A stretch of 52,605 nt of DNA from Chthoniobacteraceae bacterium (GTDB lineage Bacteria > Verrucomicrobiota > Verrucomicrobiia > Chthoniobacterales > Chthoniobacteraceae): the NCBI GenBank assembly GCA_947471505.1, contig CANIWM010000039.1, forward strand, positions 1 through 52,605, in the 5' to 3' direction. A program made the position numbers and the translations under genes. Below the pieces are notes generated by a model. The model did not search any database and was not told the origin of the DNA. It worked only from the letters and a program-made list of their open reading frames with translations. Below are positions 26,712 through 35,577 of this stretch, piece by piece; the first letter of the stretch is position 1; the number at the start of each line of letters is the position of its first letter.

Positions 26712-27338
26712 ATGAACTCGTTCGGTAGGCCCACCTTTTTATTCCTGCTCGCGGCCCTTGCGGCGGCCCCGCTGGAATCTACTGCGCAGGACAAGAAGAA
26801 GGATGCAAAGAAGCCCGCGCCCGTGGCTCCGAAGCCTGCGAAGGTGGAGGAGAAAAAGAAAGGCATCGCCGGGCTCGGCGAACTGCCGATTCCGAAAGGC
26901 TCGCCGCAGAAGGAAATCCGGTTTCCCGTTTACAGTGCGGATGGAAAAAAGACGACGTACTACCGTATCGGCGTGGCGACTTGGACGGACGATGAGAATA
27001 TCGAGATGAGGGAGATGGAGCTCCAGACTTTCAACGCGGCCGGTAAGGAGGAATACGTCGTGAAACTGCCGGATGCCGTGCTGAATGTGCCGACGAATGT
27101 GATCACAGCGAAAGCGCATGTAACCATTCGGGACGAGCGGTTCGAGATTGAGGCAAATTCGCTGAGCTACAATATGGACGCGAAGACGGAGACGGGCGAG
27201 CCGGACCGCATCGCGACACTCGGTGGCGGAGTAAAGATGACAATTTTCAACAGCGCGGCTTTGTCCGGCGGCAAGAAGAAAGACGACGGCCCAGACATCA
27301 AAATCGAACCCATCAAAGAAGAACCAACCAAGAAATGA
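26712..27338 (+). CDS. lptC: LptC-like lipopolysaccharide export protein
   Basis: 208 residues. It has a signal-like N-terminus (MNSFGRPTFLFLLAALAAAP), a Lys/Pro/Ala-rich linker (about 27-60) and a beta-rich domain (about 70-185). The domain carries two successive elements, VLNVPTNVITAKAHVTIRDERFEIEANSLSYN and a following GGGVKMTIFN, typical of the LptC/OstA beta-jellyroll. It is the first of three tightly coupled genes ending in lptB, which fixes the role by context. The last 4 bp overlap the next start (ATGA). It has a removable-looking signal rather than the usual long TM anchor, so it may be periplasmic. Confidence 0.7.
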   Translation: MNSFGRPTFLFLLAALAAAPLESTAQDKKKDAKKPAPVAPKPAKVEEKKKGIAGLGELPIPKGSPQKEIRFPVYSADGKKTTYYRIGVATWTDDENIEMREMELQTFNAAGKEEYVVKLPDAVLNVPTNVITAKAHVTIRDERFEIEANSLSYNMDAKTETGEPDRIATLGGGVKMTIFNSAALSGGKKKDDGPDIKIEPIKEEPTKK

Positions 27339-27997
27339 AACGCCTACTTTTTCTCGCCACATTGACCGCTGCCGCCGTCGCACAGGACCCAGAAGTCGTC
27401 AAACCGGGCCAAGGCGCAAAGCTGGCCGTGCCTGCCGTCCGCGGCGCGAATCCCGTCGCCGCAAAGCCGAAAAAGGAGACTGGGCCGACGGTCATCGTCA
27501 GCGACAAAGGCTCCTTCAAGAGTAGTTCGCAGGTCGCGGAGTTTTCGGGCACGGTGAATGTCAAAGGACCGGGCTACGGCATCTCGTGCGACCGACTTAG
27601 TATCAAACTCAAAAAGAAACCCGAACCGGGGACGACACCTGCGCCCGCCCCAGCGGCAAAGCCCGGTGAGGAAAGCGCTCTCGGCGACGATATTGAAGAG
27701 GCAATCGCTGAGGGGAATGTCGTCATTACCCAAGATAAACCCGGCAAAGGTGGTGGAGCGGCAACGCACTACCTCGCCACGGGGCAACGCGCGGTATTTA
27801 ACAGCGCGACGAACGCATTGGTCATCACCGGATGGCCGAAAATCCTCGAAACCAAAGGAGGAAAACCGGTGAAACAAACAAATGCACTTGAAGCCGGAGC
27901 AAGAGTGACTCTCTTCCAGTCCAACGATATGAGTTTTGATGGTGGCCGCTCGGAAGTAATCCTCTTCGGCGACGAAAAGAACAAAGACAAGGAATGA
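27335..27997 (+). CDS. lptA: LptA/OstA-like periplasmic lipopolysaccharide bridge protein
   Basis: 220 residues with a signal peptide (MKRLLFLATLTAAAVA) and an OstA-type beta-jellyroll (about 55-205). VIVSDKGSFKSSSQVAEFSGTVNV followed by ISCDRLSIKL is the classic LptA/LptD-N pattern. A Pro/Ala-rich insert (about 102-122) interrupts the fold and is unusual compared with enterobacterial LptA. The gene overlaps both neighbours by 4 bp (ATGA) and lies directly before lptB. LptA proteins carry lipopolysaccharide across the periplasm. Confidence 0.78.
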   Translation: MKRLLFLATLTAAAVAQDPEVVKPGQGAKLAVPAVRGANPVAAKPKKETGPTVIVSDKGSFKSSSQVAEFSGTVNVKGPGYGISCDRLSIKLKKKPEPGTTPAPAPAAKPGEESALGDDIEEAIAEGNVVITQDKPGKGGGAATHYLATGQRAVFNSATNALVITGWPKILETKGGKPVKQTNALEAGARVTLFQSNDMSFDGGRSEVILFGDEKNKDKE

Positions 27998-28740
27998 CCT
28001 CAACCGCTGCAACGCCAACAGCCATCCTCCAAACACACGGCCTCGTGAAAACCTACGGCGGACGTAATGTGGTGAACGGCGTGGACATTAACTGCCATCG
28101 CGGTGAAATCGTCGGCCTCCTTGGCCCGAATGGCGCTGGAAAGACGACTAGCTTTTACATGATGGTAGGACTCGTCCGCCCCAACGCTGGAACAGTGCTT
28201 TTCGATGGTCACGATGTGACCGATCTTGCGATGTACAAGCGGGCGCGGATGGGCATGGGCTATCTCCCGCAGGAAGAGAGCATTTTCCGAAAGTTGACCG
28301 TGGAGCAGAATATTATGGCGATTCTGGAAACGACGGATCTTAACAAAGCCCAACGCAAGGCGCGGTGCGAGGAGTTGCTGGAGCAATTTGGCATCGCGCA
28401 CGTTCGTAAACAAATGGCTCTCACGCTCTCTGGTGGTGAGAAACGCCGCCTCACTATCGCTCGCTCGCTAGTGACCAATCCCAGCTTGCTCATGCTGGAC
28501 GAGCCTTTCAGCGGCGTGGACCCCATCGCTGTGCAAGACGTGCAGGCCATCGTGAGCGACCTACGAAAGCTCGGCCTCGGCATCCTCATCACCGACCACA
28601 ACGTCCGAGAGACCCTCAGCATCGTGGACCGCGCCTACTTGATCTTTGAGGGCCGCGTCCTGATGCAAGGAACGAAGGAGTTTCTCATCGCAAACCCCGA
28701 AGCCAGAAGACTTTACCTTGGAGAAAACTTCTCCATGTAG
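27994..28740 (+). CDS. lptB: LPS export ABC transporter ATP-binding protein
   Basis: 248 residues with all ABC motifs: Walker A GPNGAGKTT, Q-loop PQEESIFRKL, signature LSGGEKRR, Walker B SLLMLDEPFSGVDP and switch His in ITDHNVRE. The motif LSGGEKRRLTIARSL followed by VDPIAVQDVQ is specific to the LptB subfamily, which powers lipopolysaccharide extraction from the inner membrane. The permeases LptF/G are not in the window. Confidence 0.93.
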   Translation: MTSTAATPTAILQTHGLVKTYGGRNVVNGVDINCHRGEIVGLLGPNGAGKTTSFYMMVGLVRPNAGTVLFDGHDVTDLAMYKRARMGMGYLPQEESIFRKLTVEQNIMAILETTDLNKAQRKARCEELLEQFGIAHVRKQMALTLSGGEKRRLTIARSLVTNPSLLMLDEPFSGVDPIAVQDVQAIVSDLRKLGLGILITDHNVRETLSIVDRAYLIFEGRVLMQGTKEFLIANPEARRLYLGENFSM

Positions 28741-28789
28741 ATTTCCCTCAGAACAAAAAAAACAAACAGGAGAAACACAAAATAACATC

Positions 28790-29383
28790 ATGCAAACTGC
28801 AAACGTAAACGTGCCAATCCGCATTACAGGACGACACATGAGCATCACGGACGCAATCCGCGACTACGCTCAAAACAAAGTCGAGCATATCCACCTCGAC
28901 TACCCACGCATCATTGAGGTCCATGTGATCCTCGATGTAGAAAAGCACCGGCATCTCGCCGAAATCGTGCTCCACTGCGCAAACCACATCACCATCGAAG
29001 CCGACCACGAGTGCGACGATATGTATGCCGCAATTGACGGCGTCATCGCGAAAATCACCCGTCAGATGCGAAAGTACAAAACAAAGATGCTGCGGAACCA
29101 TCGACCGCGCCGCACAGAGCCACAACACTTCGACGAGCATGTCCTCCATGTTGACGAGACATTTGAGGAGCACGCCGAATCCGAACCGAAGCACGTCCAC
29201 ACCGAGCAAACGGTTGTGAAACAGCTCTTCGTGGATGAAGCGGTGCTTCAGTTGGAAATGGCTGCCAATCGCCAATTTGTGGTCTTTTTGAACGCAAAAA
29301 CCGAAAAGCTGAACATCGTTCAGCGGCGCCGAGATGGCACCTACGGACTTATCGAGCTCACCGTCCCGGATCTGAAGAAATAA
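28790..29383 (+). CDS. hpf: Ribosome hibernation promoting factor, long form
   Basis: 197 residues from the ATG at 28790, with an AGGAG at 28768-28772 upstream. An earlier in-frame start at 28718 would overlap lptB. The N-terminal HPF/YfiA domain (about 1-100: PIRITGRHMSITDAIRDYAQNKV) is followed by a linker and a C-terminal dimerisation domain (about 140-197: VVKQLFVDEAVLQLEMAANRQFVVF and a closing YGLIELTVPD). The long form dimerises 70S ribosomes into 100S particles in stationary phase. In many Gram-negatives hpf follows lptAB-rpoN; here rpoN is absent but the order lptB-hpf is kept. Confidence 0.9.
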   Translation: MQTANVNVPIRITGRHMSITDAIRDYAQNKVEHIHLDYPRIIEVHVILDVEKHRHLAEIVLHCANHITIEADHECDDMYAAIDGVIAKITRQMRKYKTKMLRNHRPRRTEPQHFDEHVLHVDETFEEHAESEPKHVHTEQTVVKQLFVDEAVLQLEMAANRQFVVFLNAKTEKLNIVQRRRDGTYGLIELTVPDLKK

Positions 29384-29693
29384 TTAGTTAATCACCTATT
29401 CACAAAACGCCGTGAAGTGACGCAGAAATTCGTCCTTCACGGCGTTTCTCTCTGTACCCGAACGAGATAAAGCGACGTGCCAAAACGGAACTAATTCCAA
29501 CATATTTCCGTCGCCATAATGTTCTCCATAATTTCAAGAAATGTCTTGCCAGGTTCGTTCTTTTTGGCAGAATCGGTTTCCTCAACTACACGTACACATT
29601 CAAGAGCCCTAAACTACAGCACGGCACGCCGCTCGCTTTAGCACAAACGCCGATGAAAAACTCAAAAAAACCTTTCCAGCCCTATAAAGCCGC
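29384..29693. other. Intergenic region between hpf and CAP gene
   Basis: 310 bp holding the hpf terminator-like hairpin (29405-29447) and, at the end, a 14-codon micro-ORF (29653-29697). The middle 200 bp show nothing I recognise; they are more A/T-rich than the surroundings and probably include the promoter of the CAP-protein gene. Confidence 0.5.
29405..29447 (+). terminator. Hairpin after hpf
   Basis: Perfect 13-bp arms AAACGCCGTGAAG (29405-29417) and CTTCACGGCGTTT (29435-29447) with a 17-nt loop, followed by TCTCTCTGT rather than a pure T-run. It is probably a terminator of the lpt-hpf unit. Confidence 0.65.
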
Positions 29694-29697
29694 ATGA
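29653..29697 (+). CDS. Possible 14-aa leader peptide, overlaps CAP gene start
   Basis: ATG at 29653 encodes MKNSKKPFQPYKAA and stops at a TGA that overlaps the CAP gene's ATG by 4 bp (ATGA). It is very basic. Translational coupling to the CAP gene is plausible from the overlap, but the frame is short enough to be chance. Confidence 0.25.
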   Translation: MKNSKKPFQPYKAA

Positions 29698-31775
29698 CAA
29701 GCAGAAAGTTCGCATTGTCACTGATGGTATTTTGTTTATCAATGGGACTCTTCCGTCCATTGAGTGTCGATGCTGGAATCTTTACGCCTCAGGAACAAGG
29801 GATTGCGAACGCCTTGCTGAATGACCCCGGCCAGAAGCGCAACAAGAGCACCATGCAGGCGGATGCTACACTGACGGCCGTCGCACGAGCCAGGGCCAAG
29901 GATATGGCGACGCGGCGCTTTTTTGACCATGTCAATCCGAGTGGAATCGGCCCGAACTACGCGGTCCGCAGTGCGGGGTATCCGCTTCCACTTTGGTGGG
30001 GAAATTCCCGCACCGACAACAATGTAGAATCAATCAGTGCTGGCTATCCGACTGCGGCAGCCGCTTGGGCCGCATTGCTCGCCTCTCCAGCGCACCGCAA
30101 TCATCTGTTGGCGGTGGATTCCTTCTACCAAGACCAAACAAGTTACGGAGTCGGCTACTACTACGACGAATCATCACCCTACTGGTCCTACTTCGTCGTA
30201 ATCACCGCTCCGCCAAAGGCGAAAACGACTCTGAAAATTTCAAGCCCAGTATCTGGCTCGAAAATCGGCGCCGCTGCTGTGACTGTGGCAGGGACCGTTG
30301 GCGAGAGCGGCCTTGTTGGATGGCTGGATATTCGGTTAGAGAATACGTCTGGGACATCCGGATGGACGCGCGTGAGCCTCCCAGCAGGAACCGGAGTTGG
30401 TGCTTGGAGCACTGTAATAAGTGGGTTCGTCCCTGGCGCAAACACGGTTCGACTTCGCAGTTATACGGGCGTTGGTAACCTTTTGATGGAAGCCACAAGT
30501 TCGGTGCAATGGGTCGTTTTGAAACCCCTAACAGTGGCAGTCGATGGCGATGGAGAAGTGACTGATGGATTTCTGGGAACGAAAAACCGCGAACTCGGTG
30601 TCAATTATACCATCGCCGCCAAGCCGCACGACAATCGTACCATTTTCAGCCACTGGACGGGACTACCTCAGAGCGCAAACGCAGCATCAGCGCGGCAGAC
30701 GTTCACGATGACTGACGGCCTGTCGCTAGTCGCGCATTTCGTCCCGAATCCTTACGAAACTCTGTCCGGCGTTTACCAGGGAGTTTTGCAAGGGCTCCAG
30801 GCGACCACAACAGGCCAACTGAGAGTTTCGGTGACACCGCTAGGAAAATTCTCCGGCAAGCTCTATTACGGGGCGGGAAGCCATGCGATTAGCGGGACGA
30901 TGAACGCTAGTGGCCAAGCGGGCCTCCAAATTAAACGGACCGGCCAGCCGGAGATCGGACTTTCCTTCAATCTTGATATCACCGGAGCAACGCAGGAAAT
31001 CACTGGAACAGTGAACGAATACGGCGTGATTACCCCGCTCCGAGCAGAACGCAGGGCCGAGTCGTCGGAGGTTCTAGACGAAGGACGACTCGTTGATCAT
31101 TCGGGCCAATTCACAGCCCGTATCACCCCCGATACGGCAGTAGTGAACGCTCCACATGGCAGCGGCTACGCGATCATCCGCGTAGCCAAGTCGAACAACG
31201 TCACAGTCACCGGCACCCTTGCGGATGGACGCGCAATTTCTGCGAGCTCCATACTCTCAACGAATGACGCCATTCCCATTTACGCGCGTCTTTTCAGCGG
31301 AGCAGGGGCGGTGACGGGAACGACCACCCTCGTGAACACCTCGACTGCCGACATCAGCGGCAGCGTCCGCTGGTTCAAACCCGAGCGCCTCCCCGACCAA
31401 TACTACCCGCAAGCATTCACGACACAAAATGCGGTCATCGGTTCCCGCTATGTCCGTCCGGTAAAAGGCACCGCATTTATCGATTTTCAAACTACCCAAA
31501 ACCGTGCGCGGCTCCTCCTCTCCAGCGGGAATATTCAGACTCAGATTACCCAAGCCCTAGAGGTCGATTCCAACAACACCGTGGAACTTCAAACACCCAC
31601 TAACACGGGCATGAAAATCACCGTGAATGCCAGCACCGGGCTGCTCTCTGGCTCCTTTCTCCATCCCACGGCGGGAGTCCGAAAGTTCTCCGGCGTCGTC
31701 AGTCAGAAGCAGCACGTCGGATGGGGCTTCTTCCTCGGCGTGGACCAAGGCGGCTCGATGCTTCTCCAGCCGTAG
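29694..31775 (+). CDS. Secreted CAP/SCP-domain protein with C-terminal beta module
   Basis: 693 residues with a signal peptide (about 1-27). The CAP domain (about residues 30-165) carries ARARAKDMATRRFFDHVNPSG, SRTDNNVESISAGY, SPAHRNHLL and YGVGYYYDE, the usual CAP signature blocks. Next are an Ig-like part (about 185-275), an InlB-type bacterial repeat (about 279-345, GxVTDGFLGTKNRELG) and a long C-terminal module (about 350-693) that matches the last ~320 residues of the CotH-family protein at 6178. Matching blocks include GKFSGKLYY-x-GSHAISGTM, SGYAIIRVAKS, NTSTADISGSVRWF and a closing GLLSGSFLHP. Secretion is expected. CAP proteins bind or cleave diverse targets; the role here is unknown. 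Confidence 0.75.
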   Translation: MTSRKFALSLMVFCLSMGLFRPLSVDAGIFTPQEQGIANALLNDPGQKRNKSTMQADATLTAVARARAKDMATRRFFDHVNPSGIGPNYAVRSAGYPLPLWWGNSRTDNNVESISAGYPTAAAAWAALLASPAHRNHLLAVDSFYQDQTSYGVGYYYDESSPYWSYFVVITAPPKAKTTLKISSPVSGSKIGAAAVTVAGTVGESGLVGWLDIRLENTSGTSGWTRVSLPAGTGVGAWSTVISGFVPGANTVRLRSYTGVGNLLMEATSSVQWVVLKPLTVAVDGDGEVTDGFLGTKNRELGVNYTIAAKPHDNRTIFSHWTGLPQSANAASARQTFTMTDGLSLVAHFVPNPYETLSGVYQGVLQGLQATTTGQLRVSVTPLGKFSGKLYYGAGSHAISGTMNASGQAGLQIKRTGQPEIGLSFNLDITGATQEITGTVNEYGVITPLRAERRAESSEVLDEGRLVDHSGQFTARITPDTAVVNAPHGSGYAIIRVAKSNNVTVTGTLADGRAISASSILSTNDAIPIYARLFSGAGAVTGTTTLVNTSTADISGSVRWFKPERLPDQYYPQAFTTQNAVIGSRYVRPVKGTAFIDFQTTQNRARLLLSSGNIQTQITQALEVDSNNTVELQTPTNTGMKITVNASTGLLSGSFLHPTAGVRKFSGVVSQKQHVGWGFFLGVDQGGSMLLQP

Positions 31776-31777
31776 AG

Positions 31778-32854
31778 CTACGGCCCGGATAAACCGACGA
31801 TTGCTCCGGCGTATCCCGTGAGTTCTAGGTAGCCGTGGCCGTTTACCGCTCGCCCGTCGCGGGTCCCAGCGATGTCGATGAGCCCTTCCCAATAAACGAC
31901 CGGCTTCAGCACAAGCTCCTGATTTTCCACCGGCGTGCTCACCGCGATGTCGAGGCGGAGCGATGGCACGCGCACTTGCCAGCCGATAGGGTAATCGCCG
32001 CCTGTCTTTGCGCTCTTCCATCGGCGTGTGGGCTTTAACTCGATCTCCTCACGGCGGAGATGCGTCACCGTGCCATCGGGTGAAATCCACGAGCCGCTCG
32101 ATGCGCCGTCCACGGTGCCGTCTTTGCGGCGGAGCTGGTAGAGCATCAGCTCCGAGCCGTCGTCGAGCTGCACGCTGAACCAATCCCAGCCCACCTGCCC
32201 GCTCGGCAGCGGGCTCGACGCCCACTCGTGGTCGAACCAACTCTCGCCTTCCACCGCCAGCTCCTTGCCGCCGATGCGCAACGTCCCCTTCGAGCGAAGC
32301 CGCGTGCCGGAGTAGTAGTGCGACGCGTGCCCGGCCTCCACGGCCTTGTTGCTTATGCCGCCTTCGCCGTGGACCGCCCAAGGCTTCGCACGCTCCAGCC
32401 GCAGGGAAAGCGCGCGTTCCCCGTCCGTCGCACGCGCCACGAACGCGCCATCCTCTGCCAGCTCCAGCGCCCAATCGCCCAGCCACGCCACGCGGTTCCC
32501 CTCCGCGAAACCCGCTTCCCCGAAGGCTCCGCGCTTCATCGTCTGCGTAAAGTGAAACTCCCCCGCCGTGACATCCGTGATCGTGAAATGCCCGAACTTC
32601 AGCGCGTCGCCGACGAACCTCGACGCCACCGCAGGCGCACCCGGCGGGCGCAATCCCTGCCGGAAAAACGTGAGCTGATACCCAAAGCGCCGCCCATCCG
32701 TCGCACGGAGATTGCCCGTGAGATACCACCACTCCGTCTTAAACTCGCGATGCAGCGCATGGTCACGCGGCCACTCGTAGGCGAGGCCGGGCAGCGCCAA
32801 CTGCCAATCGCCGGCCAGCGCGGGCAGCGCAAGTATTGTGAGCCACTTTATCAT
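31778..32854 (-). CDS. Secreted AttH/CrtC-like lipocalin-fold hydratase-family protein
   Basis: 358 residues with a signal peptide (MIKWLTILALPALAGDW). The start at 32854 overlaps the permease stop by 4 bp (ATGA). A pair of lipocalin-like domains of the AttH/carotenoid 1,2-hydratase family is supported by EFKTEWWYLTGNL near the N-terminus, GISNKAVEAGHASHYYSGTRL, WFDHEWASSPLPSGQVGWDWF and GHGYLELTGYAG near the end. These proteins are often encoded next to FtsX-type lipoprotein transporters, as here. No carotenoid gene is present, so the substrate is unlikely to be a carotenoid. Confidence 0.78.
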   Translation of the reverse strand: MIKWLTILALPALAGDWQLALPGLAYEWPRDHALHREFKTEWWYLTGNLRATDGRRFGYQLTFFRQGLRPPGAPAVASRFVGDALKFGHFTITDVTAGEFHFTQTMKRGAFGEAGFAEGNRVAWLGDWALELAEDGAFVARATDGERALSLRLERAKPWAVHGEGGISNKAVEAGHASHYYSGTRLRSKGTLRIGGKELAVEGESWFDHEWASSPLPSGQVGWDWFSVQLDDGSELMLYQLRRKDGTVDGASSGSWISPDGTVTHLRREEIELKPTRRWKSAKTGGDYPIGWQVRVPSLRLDIAVSTPVENQELVLKPVVYWEGLIDIAGTRDGRAVNGHGYLELTGYAGAIVGLSGP

Positions 32855-35289
32855 TCTCCCCGCAAAGCCTCCGCGATCTCCACACTCCGCGCAACCCTCG
32901 CCGGCCACCACGCGGCCAGCACGGCCACCGTTGTCAGCCAAAACGGAATCGCCACGAGCGTCGCCATGGGGATGGAGAACGCAATCGTCCACCCGAAGAA
33001 CGCTGGGTTCACCACCCACGTCAGAACCATGGCCAACGGGAGCCCAGACGCGATTCCCAGCATCGCCGCCGAGAGCCCGAGCAGCGCAGCTTCGCAAAGC
33101 ACGACTTGCCCCACGAACTGCGCCGTCCCGCCCAGCGCCCGCAGCAGCGCAAGCTCGCGGCGACGCTCCACGACGAGCGCCGTCATCGTTAAAAAGACGC
33201 CGACAATCGCAACGATGACGGCCACCGAGCGGAGCACCTCCGTCACCGCAAACGTCTGGTCGAACACCAGCAAAATCTTCTCCCGCAGCGAGCGACTCGT
33301 ATTCACCGAAAACTGCCCTGCGTCCGCAAACGCTGCGCGGAACTCCCGCTCCAGCGCTGTGCCGTCCGCGCCGGGATGCAGATACACCGCAGCCGAAAGC
33401 GCCCCGTGTTTTCCCCACAGCCGTGCGTAAGCCCGCGCGCCCATCAACACCATCCCACGGTCACGCGAATAGTCCGCATACACGCCCGCCACGGGGAACT
33501 CCACGCGCCCAGCAGGCGTCTCCAGCGCCACCGCGCCGAGGCCGTAGCGTCGCGCGTACGGCTCCGTCACCGCCACGGCTTCCCCGGCGAAAACACGCGC
33601 CATCGCCGCGTGTCCATCGGTCCCTCGAAACGACAGATTATCCCGATAGCGCCCATCCACGACGGCCAACGTGAAGTCCCCATCCACCGACTGCTCGAAG
33701 AACGTATCCACGCCCTCCGCTTCGGGCCGAGCGCGGAGCCACGCCACGGCTTCATCGGGCAAAAAAGAGTTCAGCCCGAACGACTCATTCGCAGCAGGCG
33801 CGATGAAAAAATCCGCCACGATGCCGCGCCCGATCCACGCGTCCAGACTGCTTCGAAAAGAGAACACCATCACGATCAGCGCCACGAGCATCGCCACCGC
33901 CGCCGCGAGTGCGGAGACCGTCACCGCATTCCTCCGCATCGAGCGCCGGAGCCGCTCTGCCGCTAGGCGCAGCGGCAACCACGGCACAGTGCGCGCGACA
34001 AACCGCACCACCGGAATCAACACCGGCGACAGCAGCGAAAACCCCGCCAGCACCAAGAACGCCGCCGCAAACGCCAGCCACGCCGGGCCCTTCCCCAGCG
34101 CACCGCCCGCAGCCGCAGCCGCAGCCAGCAGACACAGCGCGCCGCCGAGCCACCAGCGCCGCACATGCAGCTCCTCGCGCACCGCGCCCGCCACTCCGCG
34201 CAGCGCCGCCACAGGCTCCACGCGCGACGCCTCCGCCGCTGGCCCCCACGCGCCGACGAGCGCCGCCGCCACGCCGTAAACCGCCGCCAGCGCAAACTGC
34301 GACGGGTTCAGCCACAGCCGCTCCACATTCACCAGCGCGTAAAGTGCCGTCACCGTCTGCTCCACCGCGCCCGTCAGAAATCGCGCCAGTCCCACGCCGA
34401 GCACGCCGCCGAGCAGCACGCCGGGCACCGCATACAGCAGGGCTTCGCCCAAATAGATCAGCCTCACGCCCAGCCGCGTCACGCCGAGCGCGCGGATGAT
34501 TCCGATCTCCGTCCGTCGTCGCGCCACGGAGGTCGAGACGGTGTTGAAAACCAAGAACACCGCGACGAGCAGCGACACCATACTCAGCGCCGTGAGATTG
34601 AGCTGAAACGCTGCCAGCATCTTCCCGAGCTGCTCGCTGCGCTGGCGCGGCGGCCCGACGCTCATGCCTTTTGCCAGCGGCGCAATCGCCGCCACTGCCT
34701 CTCCCACTTTCAGCGGATCGCGCAGACGGATTTGCAGCGAGCTCACCTTCCCCGCCCGGCGGAAAACCTCCTGCGCCCAGCCGATGTCCATCAGCGCCAG
34801 CCGCGAATCACTCACCGGCAGTTCCCCATCTTCCACAATCGCCAGCACCACCAGCCGCACCGCGCGCCCATCCACCACGACGGGAAACTCCGCGCCCACC
34901 GCCAGCCCATTGCGTGCGGAAAACTCCCGCGTCACCGCCACACCGCCCGGCGTCGCCAGCCACCGCTCGCCCATCGTCGCCGCATCGCCGGACAGCTCGA
35001 ACGTCCGAAACTCCGCGCCGCTGATCACATCGATCCCGATGAGCCGCAGATACTCCCCCGGCTTCCCCGGCAGCGTCGCCAAGCCCTCCACAATTCCCGT
35101 CACGCCCGCCACGCCCGGCAGCCGCTCAATCAACGGCCAGAGCTGCTCATCCACATTCCCGCGCACTTCCACATGCGCCTTCCCCGCCACCATATCCACG
35201 CCCGCGGCGAAGGACTTCGTTGCGCTCTCATTCGCGATTTGGATGGCCAAATACACCGCGATTCCCAGCGCGATACTCAGCACATTCAA
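32851..35289 (-). CDS. FtsX-type ABC transporter permease (start uncertain)
   Basis: About 812 residues: a MacB-like/FtsX permease with an N-terminal TM helix, a large extracytoplasmic domain and two sets of FtsX TM helices (about 230-380 and 680-812), as in LolC/E-type or AttF-like exporters. The frame is open upstream of 35289 to about 35350 and reads RLSIIHIFWWHVARYVRRHR before the assigned first residues. This looks like a genuine cytoplasmic N-terminus, but it has no ATG, GTG or TTG before a TAG. TTG at 35289 is the only usable start in the visible frame, so the gene may be 5'-truncated by the repeat element that begins about 60 bp upstream. No matching ATPase is adjacent; that would be expected from a partner elsewhere. 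Confidence 0.75.
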   Translation of the reverse strand: MNVLSIALGIAVYLAIQIANESATKSFAAGVDMVAGKAHVEVRGNVDEQLWPLIERLPGVAGVTGIVEGLATLPGKPGEYLRLIGIDVISGAEFRTFELSGDAATMGERWLATPGGVAVTREFSARNGLAVGAEFPVVVDGRAVRLVVLAIVEDGELPVSDSRLALMDIGWAQEVFRRAGKVSSLQIRLRDPLKVGEAVAAIAPLAKGMSVGPPRQRSEQLGKMLAAFQLNLTALSMVSLLVAVFLVFNTVSTSVARRRTEIGIIRALGVTRLGVRLIYLGEALLYAVPGVLLGGVLGVGLARFLTGAVEQTVTALYALVNVERLWLNPSQFALAAVYGVAAALVGAWGPAAEASRVEPVAALRGVAGAVREELHVRRWWLGGALCLLAAAAAAGGALGKGPAWLAFAAAFLVLAGFSLLSPVLIPVVRFVARTVPWLPLRLAAERLRRSMRRNAVTVSALAAAVAMLVALIVMVFSFRSSLDAWIGRGIVADFFIAPAANESFGLNSFLPDEAVAWLRARPEAEGVDTFFEQSVDGDFTLAVVDGRYRDNLSFRGTDGHAAMARVFAGEAVAVTEPYARRYGLGAVALETPAGRVEFPVAGVYADYSRDRGMVLMGARAYARLWGKHGALSAAVYLHPGADGTALEREFRAAFADAGQFSVNTSRSLREKILLVFDQTFAVTEVLRSVAVIVAIVGVFLTMTALVVERRRELALLRALGGTAQFVGQVVLCEAALLGLSAAMLGIASGLPLAMVLTWVVNPAFFGWTIAFSIPMATLVAIPFWLTTVAVLAAWWPARVARSVEIAEALRGE

Positions 35290-35566
35290 GAGCGCCAGCA
35301 GCCGATGCCGCCGGACGTACCGCGCGACGTGCCACCAAAAGATATGGATGATTGAAAGTCTGATGCCGCAGGAGATAGCGGAACTCTCCGCCTTCCGCCA
35401 CTACCGGCGTGTAAAGTAGCTCGCGAGTCCCTTCGCGGCTGAAAATCAAACGGCGAAGCCGCACTTCTGTTTCGTGCGGCTTCGCCGTTTGGCTTTTGCC
35501 GCGAAGGGACTCGCGGGCTACTTTACGCTCACGCGAGTCGTGTGGTGCCGCGAAGGGACTCGCGGG
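35290..35566. other. Intergenic region with REP-like element
   Basis: No gene is seen apart from the likely N-terminal extension of the permease (35290 to about 35350). The rest is a REP-like palindromic element (35411-35526) plus a further half copy (35547-35577) that extends into the end of the next gene. Confidence 0.6.
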
Positions 35567-35577
35567 CTACTTTGCGC
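35411..35577. repeat. REP-like nested palindrome, copy 1
   Basis: Outer arms 35411-35439 and 35498-35526 (29 nt each, ending CGCGAGTCCCTTCGCGGC on the left) pair almost perfectly. Inside is a second perfect hairpin: AAACGGCGAAGCCGCAC (35448-35464) with its complement at 35474-35490. A third outer-arm copy follows at 35547-35577 and contains the stop codon of the GHMP kinase gene. The same outer arm recurs at 39835-39943 with a different inner hairpin. Confidence 0.8.
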
